A DNA stretch of 64,000 nt from NCBI GenBank assembly GCA_034434015.1, contig DAOUAB010000229.1:29707-93706 (forward strand), read 5' to 3'. Of the stretch, positions 33,806-41,455 are shown in pieces. The notes beneath the pieces were generated by a model, which ran no database searches, was not told the origin of the DNA, and was given only the letters and a program-made list of their open reading frames with translations. Position numbers and translations under genes: made by a program. The DNA comes from SpSt-583 sp034434015. GTDB lineage: Bacteria; Chloroflexota; Anaerolineae; Anaerolineales; UBA6663. Numbering within the stretch: position 1 is the stretch's first letter; every line of letters starts with the position of its first letter.

Positions 33806-34449
33806 GTCCCGTGCCTCTGGGCGGATGTTCTCGCGACGCGGACGGCCTGCGCCAGCAACTCGTCAATGCCCTCGCCCCGGCTGGCGGCCGTCGGAACCAC
33901 CGGGATGCCGCCGAGCGCAATTGAAAGGGCGCACAGATCGATGGCGCCTTTCTGCCGGCGGAGCTCGTCGGCCATATTGAGTGCCAGCACCAGCGGGACC
34001 CCCAGCTCCAGAAGCTGGACCGTCAGGTACAGGTTGCGCTCCAGGTTGGTCGCATCCACGACGTCGATGATGACGTCCGGCCAGGCCTCAAGGACGAAGT
34101 CGCGGGCGATGACCTCCTCCGGCGAATACGCGGTCAGGCTGTACGTGCCGGGCAGATCCACCACTCCCAAGGTCAGTCGCTCAAATCGGCAGGAGCCTTC
34201 TTTCTTTTCGATCGTCTTGCCGGGCCAGTTGCCTACGTGTTGGCGCAGCCCGGTCAGGGTGTTGAAGAGGGTGGTCTTTCCGGCGTTGGGGTTGCCGGCC
34301 AGAGCCAGCACCAGATCGCAGCCGCGGTCCTTGAGCCCCGAAGCCGACCCAGAGACAGTCTGCGCCGGGCGCGGCACGTCATGACAACTGCCCGCGCCCA
34401 GAAGCCCCTGCGCACCGAGGGACCGGTAAGTGGCCCGTTTATCAGCCAT
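33802..34449 (-). CDS. feoB: FeoB GTPase half (split FeoB)
   Basis: 215 residues from ATG 34449 (AGAGGTG 5-6 bases upstream). G-protein motifs are complete: G1 GNPNAGKTT, G2 region VGNWPGKTIEKKEG, G3 DLPGTYSL, G4 as NMAD and a G5-like VPTAASRGEGID. The domain ends at the point where FeoB normally enters the helical spacer, and the remainder is encoded by the overlapping downstream gene. The N-terminus has about 45 extra residues before the G1 motif, with one Cys-His, that are not part of the usual G domain. G4 reads NMAD rather than NMMD/NxxD with no loss of the key N and D. Confidence 0.9.
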   Translation of the reverse strand: MADKRATYRSLGAQGLLGAGSCHDVPRPAQTVSGSASGLKDRGCDLVLALAGNPNAGKTTLFNTLTGLRQHVGNWPGKTIEKKEGSCRFERLTLGVVDLPGTYSLTAYSPEEVIARDFVLEAWPDVIIDVVDATNLERNLYLTVQLLELGVPLVLALNMADELRRQKGAIDLCALSIALGGIPVVPTAASRGEGIDELLAQAVRVARTSAQRHGT

Positions 34450-34628
34450 GGACACCTCTGGTCTCGGTGCTCACTTCGATCCTGGAGGCGTCCTCCTGCC
34501 GTAAGGAGAGGTAGTAATCCTTGACGCGATACTCCACCGGGTCCCCGAGCGGGGCCACGTCCGCCGACGCGCAGGATGACGCCCGTCTGGCCAGGCCGTA
34601 ATCGGCTGAGGGACGTTGTCTCGGACAT
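34442..34628 (-). pseudogene. feoA: feoA remnant with an internal deletion
   Basis: ATG 34628 has AAGGAGG 6 bases upstream. Reading starts as FeoA, SLSRLRPGQTGVILRVGG, but the frame then becomes Arg/Gly-rich. The FeoA C-terminal part (APLGDPVEYRVKDYYLSLRQEDASRIEV) is present immediately after in another frame and ends at TGA 34442-34444, overlapping the feoB GTPase start. The missing middle, about 20 residues including the usual RL-x-E-x-G segment, has been deleted with a change of frame. The strong ribosome site and position between dtxR and feoB show this was feoA. FeoA supports FeoB-mediated Fe(II) transport in other bacteria. Confidence 0.8.
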
Positions 34629-34638
34629 ACCAGCCTCC

Positions 34639-35310
34639 TTAAAGGGAAATGGGTTCCACGCGCACGGTGGCCGCGAGGGCCACGCCCAGGACGACCTCTT
34701 GATCGCCAGCCCGCAACGTGAGCGGGCCGTGCTTGGGCGCGATCTCGGTCACGGTCACCGCGAGGCCGGGTCGCAGGCCGCGCTTTTGAACATAGCCCAG
34801 CACCTCGGCGCTCTCATCCTCGAAGGCCAGGAGGCGCGCTGACTGGCCGACCGATAACTGGTCCAGGAGGACACTCGTGGCGGGCTCGATCTCGCCGTTG
34901 GCGCGCGGGATGGGGTTGCCCTGCGGGCAGGCGGCCGGATACTGGAGGAACGCGTCCAGGGCCTCGATGACCTCCGGCGCGGTGGCGTGCTCCAACTGGC
35001 AGGCCCAATCATGGACGAGCGCCCAGTCCAGTTTCAGGTGATCTGCGAGGAACCTCTCCCACAGCCGCTCGCGGCGGATGACGTTATGGGCTAATTGACG
35101 GCCGGCCTCGGTGAGCTGCACGCCCTTGTAGGGCTGGTGAGTGACCAGGCCTTCGCGCGCCAGGCGCTGCATCATCTCGTTGGCGGAGACCGGCGTGACC
35201 TCCAGGCGCTCGGCGACCTGCGCGACTGGCACGGGCTCGCAGGCCCCACCTAGGACGGCCAGCGTCTTGAGGTACATCTCGACACTTTCGCTGTAGGGGT
35301 GGTTCTTCAT
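34639..35310 (-). CDS. DtxR/IdeR-family metal-dependent repressor with C-terminal FeoA-like domain
   Basis: 223 residues. N-terminal winged helix with SESVEMYLKTLAVL and VTPVSANEMMQRLAREGLV; the dimerisation domain holds GVQLTEAGRQLAHNVIRRERLWERFLADHL and the metal-binding LEHATAPEVIEALDAFL; the C-terminal SH3/FeoA-like domain starts about residue 148. This is the full three-domain DtxR layout. It is the first gene of the Feo operon and should repress it with Fe(II) or Mn(II) as corepressor. A DtxR-type palindrome lies at the mntH start (57372-57389), a plausible second target. No obvious copy of that palindrome was seen upstream of its own start. Confidence 0.88.
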   Translation of the reverse strand: MKNHPYSESVEMYLKTLAVLGGACEPVPVAQVAERLEVTPVSANEMMQRLAREGLVTHQPYKGVQLTEAGRQLAHNVIRRERLWERFLADHLKLDWALVHDWACQLEHATAPEVIEALDAFLQYPAACPQGNPIPRANGEIEPATSVLLDQLSVGQSARLLAFEDESAEVLGYVQKRGLRPGLAVTVTEIAPKHGPLTLRAGDQEVVLGVALAATVRVEPISL

Positions 35311-35493
35311 CTTTTTTCAGGGTCTCCCGGAACGGAATTCACAGGTCCTCCTGATATTGAAACAAATGGCAGGGCTGGAGAACTGACGTTCATTCGCCAA
35401 AGTCTGTGACAGGTATCACCCTTATCCTTAACAGTTTCGGCATCGCTGTCTCAGGCCGGCACGGCAGTGTCACCGAGGAGAGCCAGGTGGGGC

Positions 35494-37743
35494 TTAGGGG
35501 GGAGGAGTCTCGGACGCGGCAAAGTCTGGCGTGGGTGTACTCTTGGGCTCAGCCGGGACACCAATGGCGCTTTCCCATGGAAAGCGGGTGCGGGGCCGAC
35601 CTTCAAAGTAAGTTTCCACTAGGCGTCGGAAGATGGGGGCGGCCACCGCTGAGCCTTCCCCGGCGTTTTCGACCAGGACGGCGATGGCGATGTCGGGCCG
35701 ATCCCGTCGATCGGCGAGTGTGTAGCCTGCGAACCAGCTGTGCGGCAGGCTGGTGGCCCCCGGGGCTTGCGCCGTCCCGGTCTTCCCTGCCACCGGGATG
35801 CCCAGACCACGAAACCGCTGGAAGGCCGTGCCCTTCGGGTGTTGCGTCACCCCCAGCAGCGCCGTTTGAAGGGCGGCCAGGGTCTCACCGGAGATGGGGA
35901 GCTGCCCGTCGGCTTCTGGGCTAAATTCAAATGATGGAGGCCCATCGGGTGGGGCAACGTGGTGGACGAGCTGCGGCCGGTATAAGGTCCCGCCGTTGGC
36001 CACCGCTGCCACGAGCCTGGCCACTTGCAGTGGCGTCACCAGCAGGTCGCCCTGGCCGATGGCCAGGTTGACGGCATCGCCCGGCCACCACGGCACGCCG
36101 GTCGCCTTCAGTTTCCAGTCCGGGTCAGGCACCAGCCCGGGCGCATCCGGGAGATCCACCAGGCCAGCCGGCGCGCCCAGTCCGAAGGCTCGCGCAAACT
36201 GCGGCAGTAGGGCCGGGTCGCGCCCGTCCAGGGCCAGCCCGAGGTCGTAGAACCAGGTGTCGCAGGACTCGATCAAGCCTTCGACCAGGGTGAGGACTCC
36301 GTGCCCGGCTTCTTTCCAGTCATATTTCGGGTAGTCTGGCCCAAGCCCTGTCCATTCGTAAGTACAGTCCAGTTGCGACTCCGGCGTGTACCCGCCCGTC
36401 TCGAGCGCGGCGGCCATGGTGACGATCTTGAACACCGAACCCAGCGGGTATTGGCCCTGGGTCACGCGATTGAAGAGCGGGCGGCGCGCGTCGCCCAGCA
36501 CGGCGGGTAGCATCACCGAGTTCGGGTTGGCGGGATCAAAGAGGTTGCTGTCGTATCCCGGTGTGCTGGCCAGCGCCAGGACTTCACCCGTCTCGGGCTG
36601 GAGCACCACGATGGCGCCGACCAGGTCGCCCAGCGCCGCTTGAGCGGCCTGCTGCAACTCGAAGTCGAGGGTGGTATACACGTCCTCAGCCGATGTCACC
36701 GGGGCCTCCACCAGCCTGGTGATGATTTCGCCACCGGGGGAAACCAAGTACACCGCGCCTCCCGGCCGTCCAGACAGCCGCGCCTCCTGGGTTTGCTCCA
36801 GCCCGGCGGCTCCAACCCGCGCATCCCCCGGATAGCCCCGGACCGTGTAAGCGGCCAGAGTCTCGGGCGAGAGGGGGGCCAGGTAGCCCAGCGCCTGGGG
36901 CGCCAATCCGCCGAAGTAGTAGCGCGTGCGCAGGGGTGTGGCCACCACCCCTGCCAGATCCGAGAGTCCGTCCAGGTTCGGTTGGGCTTCACCCACGGGG
37001 AACTCGCCCAGGGGCACGTACCAGTCGCTCTGGGCAGATGCGATTCGGGCCTCGATCACCTCAGGCTTCAGACCGAGAAGCGGAGCGAGGCGGTCCACGA
37101 GCGCGGAGCCCTCCGTCATCTGCCCGGGCACGACCCCGACCGCCACCCAGTCAGACACGGCCACCAGCGCCCGGCCGCTCCGGTCATAGAGGCTGCCTCG
37201 CTCGGGCAACTGGTGATCGACATACAGCGTGTTGCCACCCTCTAGTTCAGGCAGGATGGCAGCCTGGCTCCAATCCACGGACCAACGACCGTCTCTGAAA
37301 CTCAGGGTGAGTGATGACTCCCGGGTCAGCCCCCCGTGCAGGGCCGTCGTGAAGGTGACTCGAAAAGCGACCTGGCTGCGACGTCCTTCGGTGGTGGTGT
37401 CCAGCAGCACCGCTTGCACGCGGGTGGCACCGAGCGCGTCTGAGACCGTGCGGTAACGGTCTCGAAAGGCCTCCAGGTTCATGGCGCCTTGTCCGGCCGG
37501 CGAGAGCTGACCATACATCGTGAGGGTGTCGCCGGCCTCCCAGGCCTTGAGAAAACGCTGGGCGACGACTTCTGGCGGATCGGGCAACGCGGTCGTGATC
37601 CGTGGGGGTGGTAAGGTCGGCGTCAGGCTGTCTGGGGTGGCCTCCGGCGGAGCACACGCGCTCACCGCCAGGACAAGCACGAACGTCCAGCGACCGAGCT
37701 GCCGCTGGGCGTTCGTGCTTACTCTCCCTATCTGGGTGGCCAA
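35494..37743 (-). CDS. MecA-like class B penicillin-binding protein (lipoprotein transpeptidase)
   Basis: 749 residues. A lipoprotein signal with VSAC precedes an NTF2-like MecA N-terminal domain (about 55-160), a PBP dimerisation domain with LYDRSGRALV, and the transpeptidase domain with catalytic S436 in GSVFK, the second motif S493-C-D495 and K654-T-G. It cross-links peptidoglycan outside the membrane. TTG 37743 is used as start; GAGG is 6 bases upstream and overlaps the stop of the CcdA gene. PBPs with this N-terminal domain often have low beta-lactam affinity, but resistance cannot be deduced from sequence. It lies last in an operon with CcdA and cupredoxin genes, an unusual partnership. 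Confidence 0.87.
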   Translation of the reverse strand: MATQIGRVSTNAQRQLGRWTFVLVLAVSACAPPEATPDSLTPTLPPPRITTALPDPPEVVAQRFLKAWEAGDTLTMYGQLSPAGQGAMNLEAFRDRYRTVSDALGATRVQAVLLDTTTEGRRSQVAFRVTFTTALHGGLTRESSLTLSFRDGRWSVDWSQAAILPELEGGNTLYVDHQLPERGSLYDRSGRALVAVSDWVAVGVVPGQMTEGSALVDRLAPLLGLKPEVIEARIASAQSDWYVPLGEFPVGEAQPNLDGLSDLAGVVATPLRTRYYFGGLAPQALGYLAPLSPETLAAYTVRGYPGDARVGAAGLEQTQEARLSGRPGGAVYLVSPGGEIITRLVEAPVTSAEDVYTTLDFELQQAAQAALGDLVGAIVVLQPETGEVLALASTPGYDSNLFDPANPNSVMLPAVLGDARRPLFNRVTQGQYPLGSVFKIVTMAAALETGGYTPESQLDCTYEWTGLGPDYPKYDWKEAGHGVLTLVEGLIESCDTWFYDLGLALDGRDPALLPQFARAFGLGAPAGLVDLPDAPGLVPDPDWKLKATGVPWWPGDAVNLAIGQGDLLVTPLQVARLVAAVANGGTLYRPQLVHHVAPPDGPPSFEFSPEADGQLPISGETLAALQTALLGVTQHPKGTAFQRFRGLGIPVAGKTGTAQAPGATSLPHSWFAGYTLADRRDRPDIAIAVLVENAGEGSAVAAPIFRRLVETYFEGRPRTRFPWESAIGVPAEPKSTPTPDFAASETPPP

Positions 37744-37750
37744 CGCCGCC

Positions 37751-38572
37751 TCACACCGTCGCCAGGATCACCAGGCCCATGGCGACGACGCCGGCGCCCA
37801 GGATCAGGCGGACGCCCTCCTTGTGGTGCAGGTTCCAGTGCGCCAGGCGGTTGAGGGTCGGCCGTGCTGAGGCGGCCACCAGGATCACGACCAAGGGCAG
37901 GATGAAGATCACGTTGTACAGGACCAGGTAGGCGTAGCCCAGGAGGGCGGTGGGCTGCAGGGCCAGCAGGCTGAGCACGCCCAGGTACACGGCGCCGCTG
38001 CACGGCACCGTGCACAGACCGATCAGGAAGCCACCCACGATCAGCGCCGGGACCGTGGCCTTCTTGGCGGACTGGCGCGCGATCAGGCCGACCTTGCCCG
38101 GGGCCTGGAGACGCCAGCCCAGGTCCGGCAGGAAGTAGTCCTTGAGCATCCACAGCCCGAACAGGATGGCCAGCAGCGCGCCCAGCCGCGCCGGCAGGTG
38201 CTCGCGCGTGAAGGCATCCAGGGTCGTGAGCAGCCCGACCCCCAGGGCCAGGTAGGTGAGCAGGATGGCGAGGATGTAAATGCTGCCCATGCCGAGCAGG
38301 CGGGCGCGGACCGCGCGCAGGTCCTGCTCCCCGGCTTGCAGCGTGGTGAGCATCGCCGTGATGAACAGCAGCAACACGGTGAAGGCGCACGGGTTGATGC
38401 CGTCGACGATCCCGGCGATCACCACCGCCGGCAGGGTAATTTGCGGCAGGTAGGCGCGCATGGCCTCCGAGGGCGCATTCGGGTGCCAGAAGCCGGTCAG
38501 GGCCACGGCGCCCAGGGCGACGATGGCCAGCAGCGAGAGGACCAGCAGGCGGCGGATGGGCGAGGTCGTCAC
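37751..38572 (-). CDS. CcdA-like membrane thiol-electron transporter
   Basis: 273 residues, start GTG 38572 with GGAAGG 6 bases upstream. Seven or so helices. The paired motifs GIVDGINPCAFTVLLLF and IGLCTVPCSGAVYLGVL carry the membrane cysteines of CcdA/DsbD. No attached thioredoxin domain, unlike the homologue at 1126-2334. It sits between a cupredoxin-domain protein (stop 2 bases upstream) and the MecA-like PBP. A likely task is to supply reducing equivalents to outer thiols, perhaps the cysteines of the cupredoxin site; this is inferred from operon context. Confidence 0.87.
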   Translation of the reverse strand: MTTSPIRRLLVLSLLAIVALGAVALTGFWHPNAPSEAMRAYLPQITLPAVVIAGIVDGINPCAFTVLLLFITAMLTTLQAGEQDLRAVRARLLGMGSIYILAILLTYLALGVGLLTTLDAFTREHLPARLGALLAILFGLWMLKDYFLPDLGWRLQAPGKVGLIARQSAKKATVPALIVGGFLIGLCTVPCSGAVYLGVLSLLALQPTALLGYAYLVLYNVIFILPLVVILVAASARPTLNRLAHWNLHHKEGVRLILGAGVVAMGLVILATV

Positions 38573-38574
38573 GG

Positions 38575-39774
38575 CTAGCCTTCCACGATCAGGGTGCCCT
38601 GCATGGTCGGGTTGGCCCGGCCCCCGCAGCAGATGTCGCAGTAGTAGGTGTAGGTGCCCGGCTTATCGGGCGTGAAGGTCACCGCGTTGGAGCCTTCCGG
38701 GGGCGCGACCACGTTGAGGCCCAGTTCGTCCACGGCCCACTGGTGCTTGCCGCCGCCGTCCGTGTGGTGCTCGTTGTCCAGGCTGGTCAGCCGGACCGTG
38801 ACCGGCTGGCCGACCTTCACCCGGATCAGGTTCAGGTCAAACCCGGCCATGTCCGCGGCCACATCGATTACTTTCCCGGCCAGCGGCGCCAGCTGCGGCC
38901 GGGCGAAGCCCGAATACAGGAGTGAGGCGGCCAGACCGAGGACGCCCACCACGATGACGGCAAACGCAACGACACGGAGTTGCTTCTGCCGGGCCAGGGC
39001 GCGTTGGCGCGCCTCCCGGGCTGCTTTGTTGGACATCGGTCTTTCTCCTATTGGGTTCTGGGGTGCCGGACGAGCGGGGGCCAGCACAGTCGCCAGGTCG
39101 AACTGGACGAGCCAGCCAGTGAGCGCCAGCGCCAGGCCGCCCGCCAGCGTGAGGCCAGAAATGGTCAAGGCAGCGTCCATCCAGAATCTCTCTGGGAAGA
39201 GGCGGATGAGCGTGTCCGCGGCGTTGAACATCCAGGTGCCGGGGGCAAAGAAGATCTGGTGGAAGGCCGTGAACCACAGGCGCCAGGCGACGATGGCCAG
39301 CAGGCCTATCGCGGCGACCAGGCCCGCCGAGAGCAGCCCACCGCGCTTGACGGCCACGGCCAGGGCGGGCCGCGTCTCCGGGCGCCAGGCCAGCGCCAGG
39401 CCAGCAATCACGGCCAGGGCCAGGGCAATCCGCCATGCCAGCCAGGTGCCCTGGTAAACGTCCTGCACGTCCTGCATGTGCTTGAGTTCGCGGGCGTTGT
39501 ACAGGGACTGGCCATCAAGCCGTTGACCGGCGAGGGCCTCCAGCGGCTCGGCCTCACGCACGTAGCGGAAGTTGGCCGAGGCGTAAGCTAACCGTTGAAC
39601 GGCCGTAAAGCCGAAGGGGTCTGGCGGGAAATCTGCCTTGGCGTATTCGTAGGCCAGATATTGATCGGTGACCAGCAACCGGACCGCGCCGCCGATGAGC
39701 ACGAGCGGTACCGACAGAATGATCACCCAGGACAATAATCGGATAGACGGGGTCGGTAATTGCGCCGAAGACAT
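38575..39774 (-). CDS. DUF1461-type membrane protein fused in frame to a CuA-like cupredoxin
   Basis: 399 residues. The first 235 form a four-helix membrane protein of the DUF1461 (TIGR01906) type with SLYNARELKHMQDVQDVY and FFAPGTWMFNAADTLIRLFPERFW. Around residue 247 a methionine begins MSNKAAREARQRAL, a new membrane helix and a cupredoxin with GKHQWAVDELG and YYCDICCGGRANPTMQGTL, a variant of the CuA/COX2 copper site that keeps Cys, Cys and Met but lacks the usual His between them. An excellent ribosome site (AGGAGA) precedes the internal ATG at 39036, so a separate 153-residue cupredoxin may be made from the same frame. Followed by CcdA and a PBP. Confidence 0.72.
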   Translation of the reverse strand: MSSAQLPTPSIRLLSWVIILSVPLVLIGGAVRLLVTDQYLAYEYAKADFPPDPFGFTAVQRLAYASANFRYVREAEPLEALAGQRLDGQSLYNARELKHMQDVQDVYQGTWLAWRIALALAVIAGLALAWRPETRPALAVAVKRGGLLSAGLVAAIGLLAIVAWRLWFTAFHQIFFAPGTWMFNAADTLIRLFPERFWMDAALTISGLTLAGGLALALTGWLVQFDLATVLAPARPAPQNPIGERPMSNKAAREARQRALARQKQLRVVAFAVIVVGVLGLAASLLYSGFARPQLAPLAGKVIDVAADMAGFDLNLIRVKVGQPVTVRLTSLDNEHHTDGGGKHQWAVDELGLNVVAPPEGSNAVTFTPDKPGTYTYYCDICCGGRANPTMQGTLIVEG

Positions 39775-39927
39775 GGCATCGTCCTGAAACTCAATCTGAG
39801 TTAGTCTAGCGAATCCCTCAGGCGGTGAGAGGCGTCAATCAGCGGGTCGGGCCGTAGGCCGTTTAGCGGGTGCCGCGCCAGGTAAACGGCGCGTGACGAG
39901 GCCAGGGTGAATTCGGTACGATAGAGC

Positions 39928-40533
39928 GTGTCAGTTTCTCATCCACCTCTCATCGCGGTCGCCGTGGGTGGTCGCTATCCGCTGGACCGCGCGGCCCTGG
40001 CGGCACTCCTGGAACGACTGCCCGGCCTGCGCATCGTCCCCCTCGACGCGTTTCCGCCGCCGCGCGTCCTGGTGTGGGCCAGTGGCCCGCAGCTTGCTGA
40101 TGAATTGCCGGCCCTGGCATCGGAGACGGCCCTATTGCTCGTCGTCGCTGACGTGGAGCCAGGGCTGCTGTCAGGCGCAGCCGGGCTGTTCTCGAAGGAC
40201 GAACCGCCGGAGGTCTTGGGCGCCGCCATCCGGCAGGTGGCGCGTGGAGAACAATACCTGAGCGCGTCGCTCGCCATCGCGCTGCTCAAGCGACCGCCGG
40301 CCGGGATATCCGCGACAGACTTTGATCCAGGCACACTGACGGAGCGCGAACGTGAAGTGCTGGTGTTGCTCGGCGACGGTTTGACCAACAAGGCCATCGC
40401 CGCCCGGCTATACCTCAGCGTGCGCACTGTAGAAGGCCATCTTGCCAATCTGTATACACGCCTGGGCGTCCACTCCCGCATCGAGGCCGTTTTGATCGCA
40501 ATGCAAAGCGGGCTCGCCTCCCCGATCAAGTAG
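39928..40533 (+). CDS. LuxR/NarL-family regulator with degenerate receiver domain
   Basis: 201 residues from GTG 39928. The N-terminal half resembles a receiver fold (VAVGGRYPLDRAALAALLERLPGL...LLVVADVEPG...LFSKDEPPEVLGAAIRQV) but lacks the phospho-acceptor aspartate and acidic pair. The C-terminal HTH has LTEREREVLVLLGDGLTNKAIAARLYLSVRTVEGHL and LYTRLGVHSR. It therefore probably works without classical phosphorylation. It is paralogous to the 61548-62249 protein, and both are followed by members of the same unknown protein family (40602-41216; 60357-60968). No histidine kinase is adjacent. Confidence 0.85.
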   Translation: MSVSHPPLIAVAVGGRYPLDRAALAALLERLPGLRIVPLDAFPPPRVLVWASGPQLADELPALASETALLLVVADVEPGLLSGAAGLFSKDEPPEVLGAAIRQVARGEQYLSASLAIALLKRPPAGISATDFDPGTLTEREREVLVLLGDGLTNKAIAARLYLSVRTVEGHLANLYTRLGVHSRIEAVLIAMQSGLASPIK

Positions 40534-40601
40534 TTTTACCTGCCTCCCCTGCGCCGCCTGGCGCTTACTCTCAACCGGCCTGCCGCGCTATCCTGCCAAC
40601 G

Positions 40602-41216
40602 ATGAATACATCCGCAATCTCCCGCCTGGCTGTTCTGGGCACCCTCTCGGAGCTGCATCGCCAACCGATTGCTTACGACCTGGCCTGCCTGCGGCGTCTG
40701 GTCACCGAAGCTGCACCCGACATCCTGTGCGCCGAGATCACGCGCGAGGCCTGGGAGGCCGGGGACCCATCCCAAACGCCCGTCGAAGTGCGCGAGGCCC
40801 TGGCCCCGGTCGAGGCCGCCACCGATATCGTCCTCGTCCCGGTCGCGCCAACCCCACGGCAGTATGCCGACTTCGCTCCGGAGGCTGGGTGGCGACGACA
40901 GGTGGTCAAGGTGTTTGACCATCTGCTGCAATGGGGGCAGCGCCGGGCCAATCGGCCCGAAACGATCAACGGTCTCCTGTTCGGCGCCTTCTGTCACACG
41001 GTCTGCTGGCTGATCGAGAGGACCTGGACGATGGATGAGCGGCTGGCGTGGGAAGCTCAGAACCAGGCCATTGGAGACAACATCCTCCAGGCCGTGCGCC
41101 GCGATCCGGGCCGCCGGGTCCTGGTGGCCGTGCAGTGCCAGCGCCTTCACCGGCTCGTCCCATTGCTCCACGCCCACGCTGACATGATCGAGATCGTGAA
41201 CTACCAGGTTCTTTAG
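40602..41216 (+). CDS. protein of unknown family, paired with a LuxR-type regulator (copy 1)
   Basis: 204 residues. Starts with LAVLGTLSELHRQPIAYDLACLRRLV and DILCAEITREAWEAGDP, followed by P-x-EVREAL...DIVLVPV, and later NQAIGDNILQAVRRDPGRRVLVAVQCQRLHRLVPLL. Clear paralogue of the 60357-60968 protein: shared LGTLS-x-LH, IAYDL, CAEI, DIVLVPV and AVRRDPGRRVLV blocks. The opening GT...H and E pattern vaguely recalls TraB/PrgY-type proteins but I would not assign it. No signal peptide or membrane helix; probably cytoplasmic. Same order relative to a LuxR regulator in both loci suggests a functional unit. Confidence 0.7.
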   Translation: MNTSAISRLAVLGTLSELHRQPIAYDLACLRRLVTEAAPDILCAEITREAWEAGDPSQTPVEVREALAPVEAATDIVLVPVAPTPRQYADFAPEAGWRRQVVKVFDHLLQWGQRRANRPETINGLLFGAFCHTVCWLIERTWTMDERLAWEAQNQAIGDNILQAVRRDPGRRVLVAVQCQRLHRLVPLLHAHADMIEIVNYQVL

Positions 41217-41230
41217 GCAGGCAGTTATCA

Positions 41231-41329
41231 TGACGACCAACTTGACCGTCTTCAAACTGATCCGTGGACCCCCGATGCGCTGGGCTTTTGAATATCGTGC
41301 CAACGGTCATCGACGCCGTTATGCCTGAG
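41231..41329 (+). CDS. possible 32-residue basic peptide
   Basis: A short frame from ATG 41231 encodes a peptide with TNLTVFKLIRGPP and a basic end GHRRRYA. It lacks a visible ribosome site and family match. It lies 14 bases after the unknown-family gene. It is listed only because the otherwise empty 41217-41455 stretch contains nothing else. Confidence 0.15.
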
Positions 41330-41455
41330 TAGCTTGTATGGGCGGCGCTGCCCCTGCCGGCGGGCCGGCGGTGGTTTGGCGTTGGCCTGGGCCTGTATCA
41401 CACTGAAAAGGACGCCGCCTGAAGACGGTCGCAGTCGATCAGAAGGAAGGCCGCC

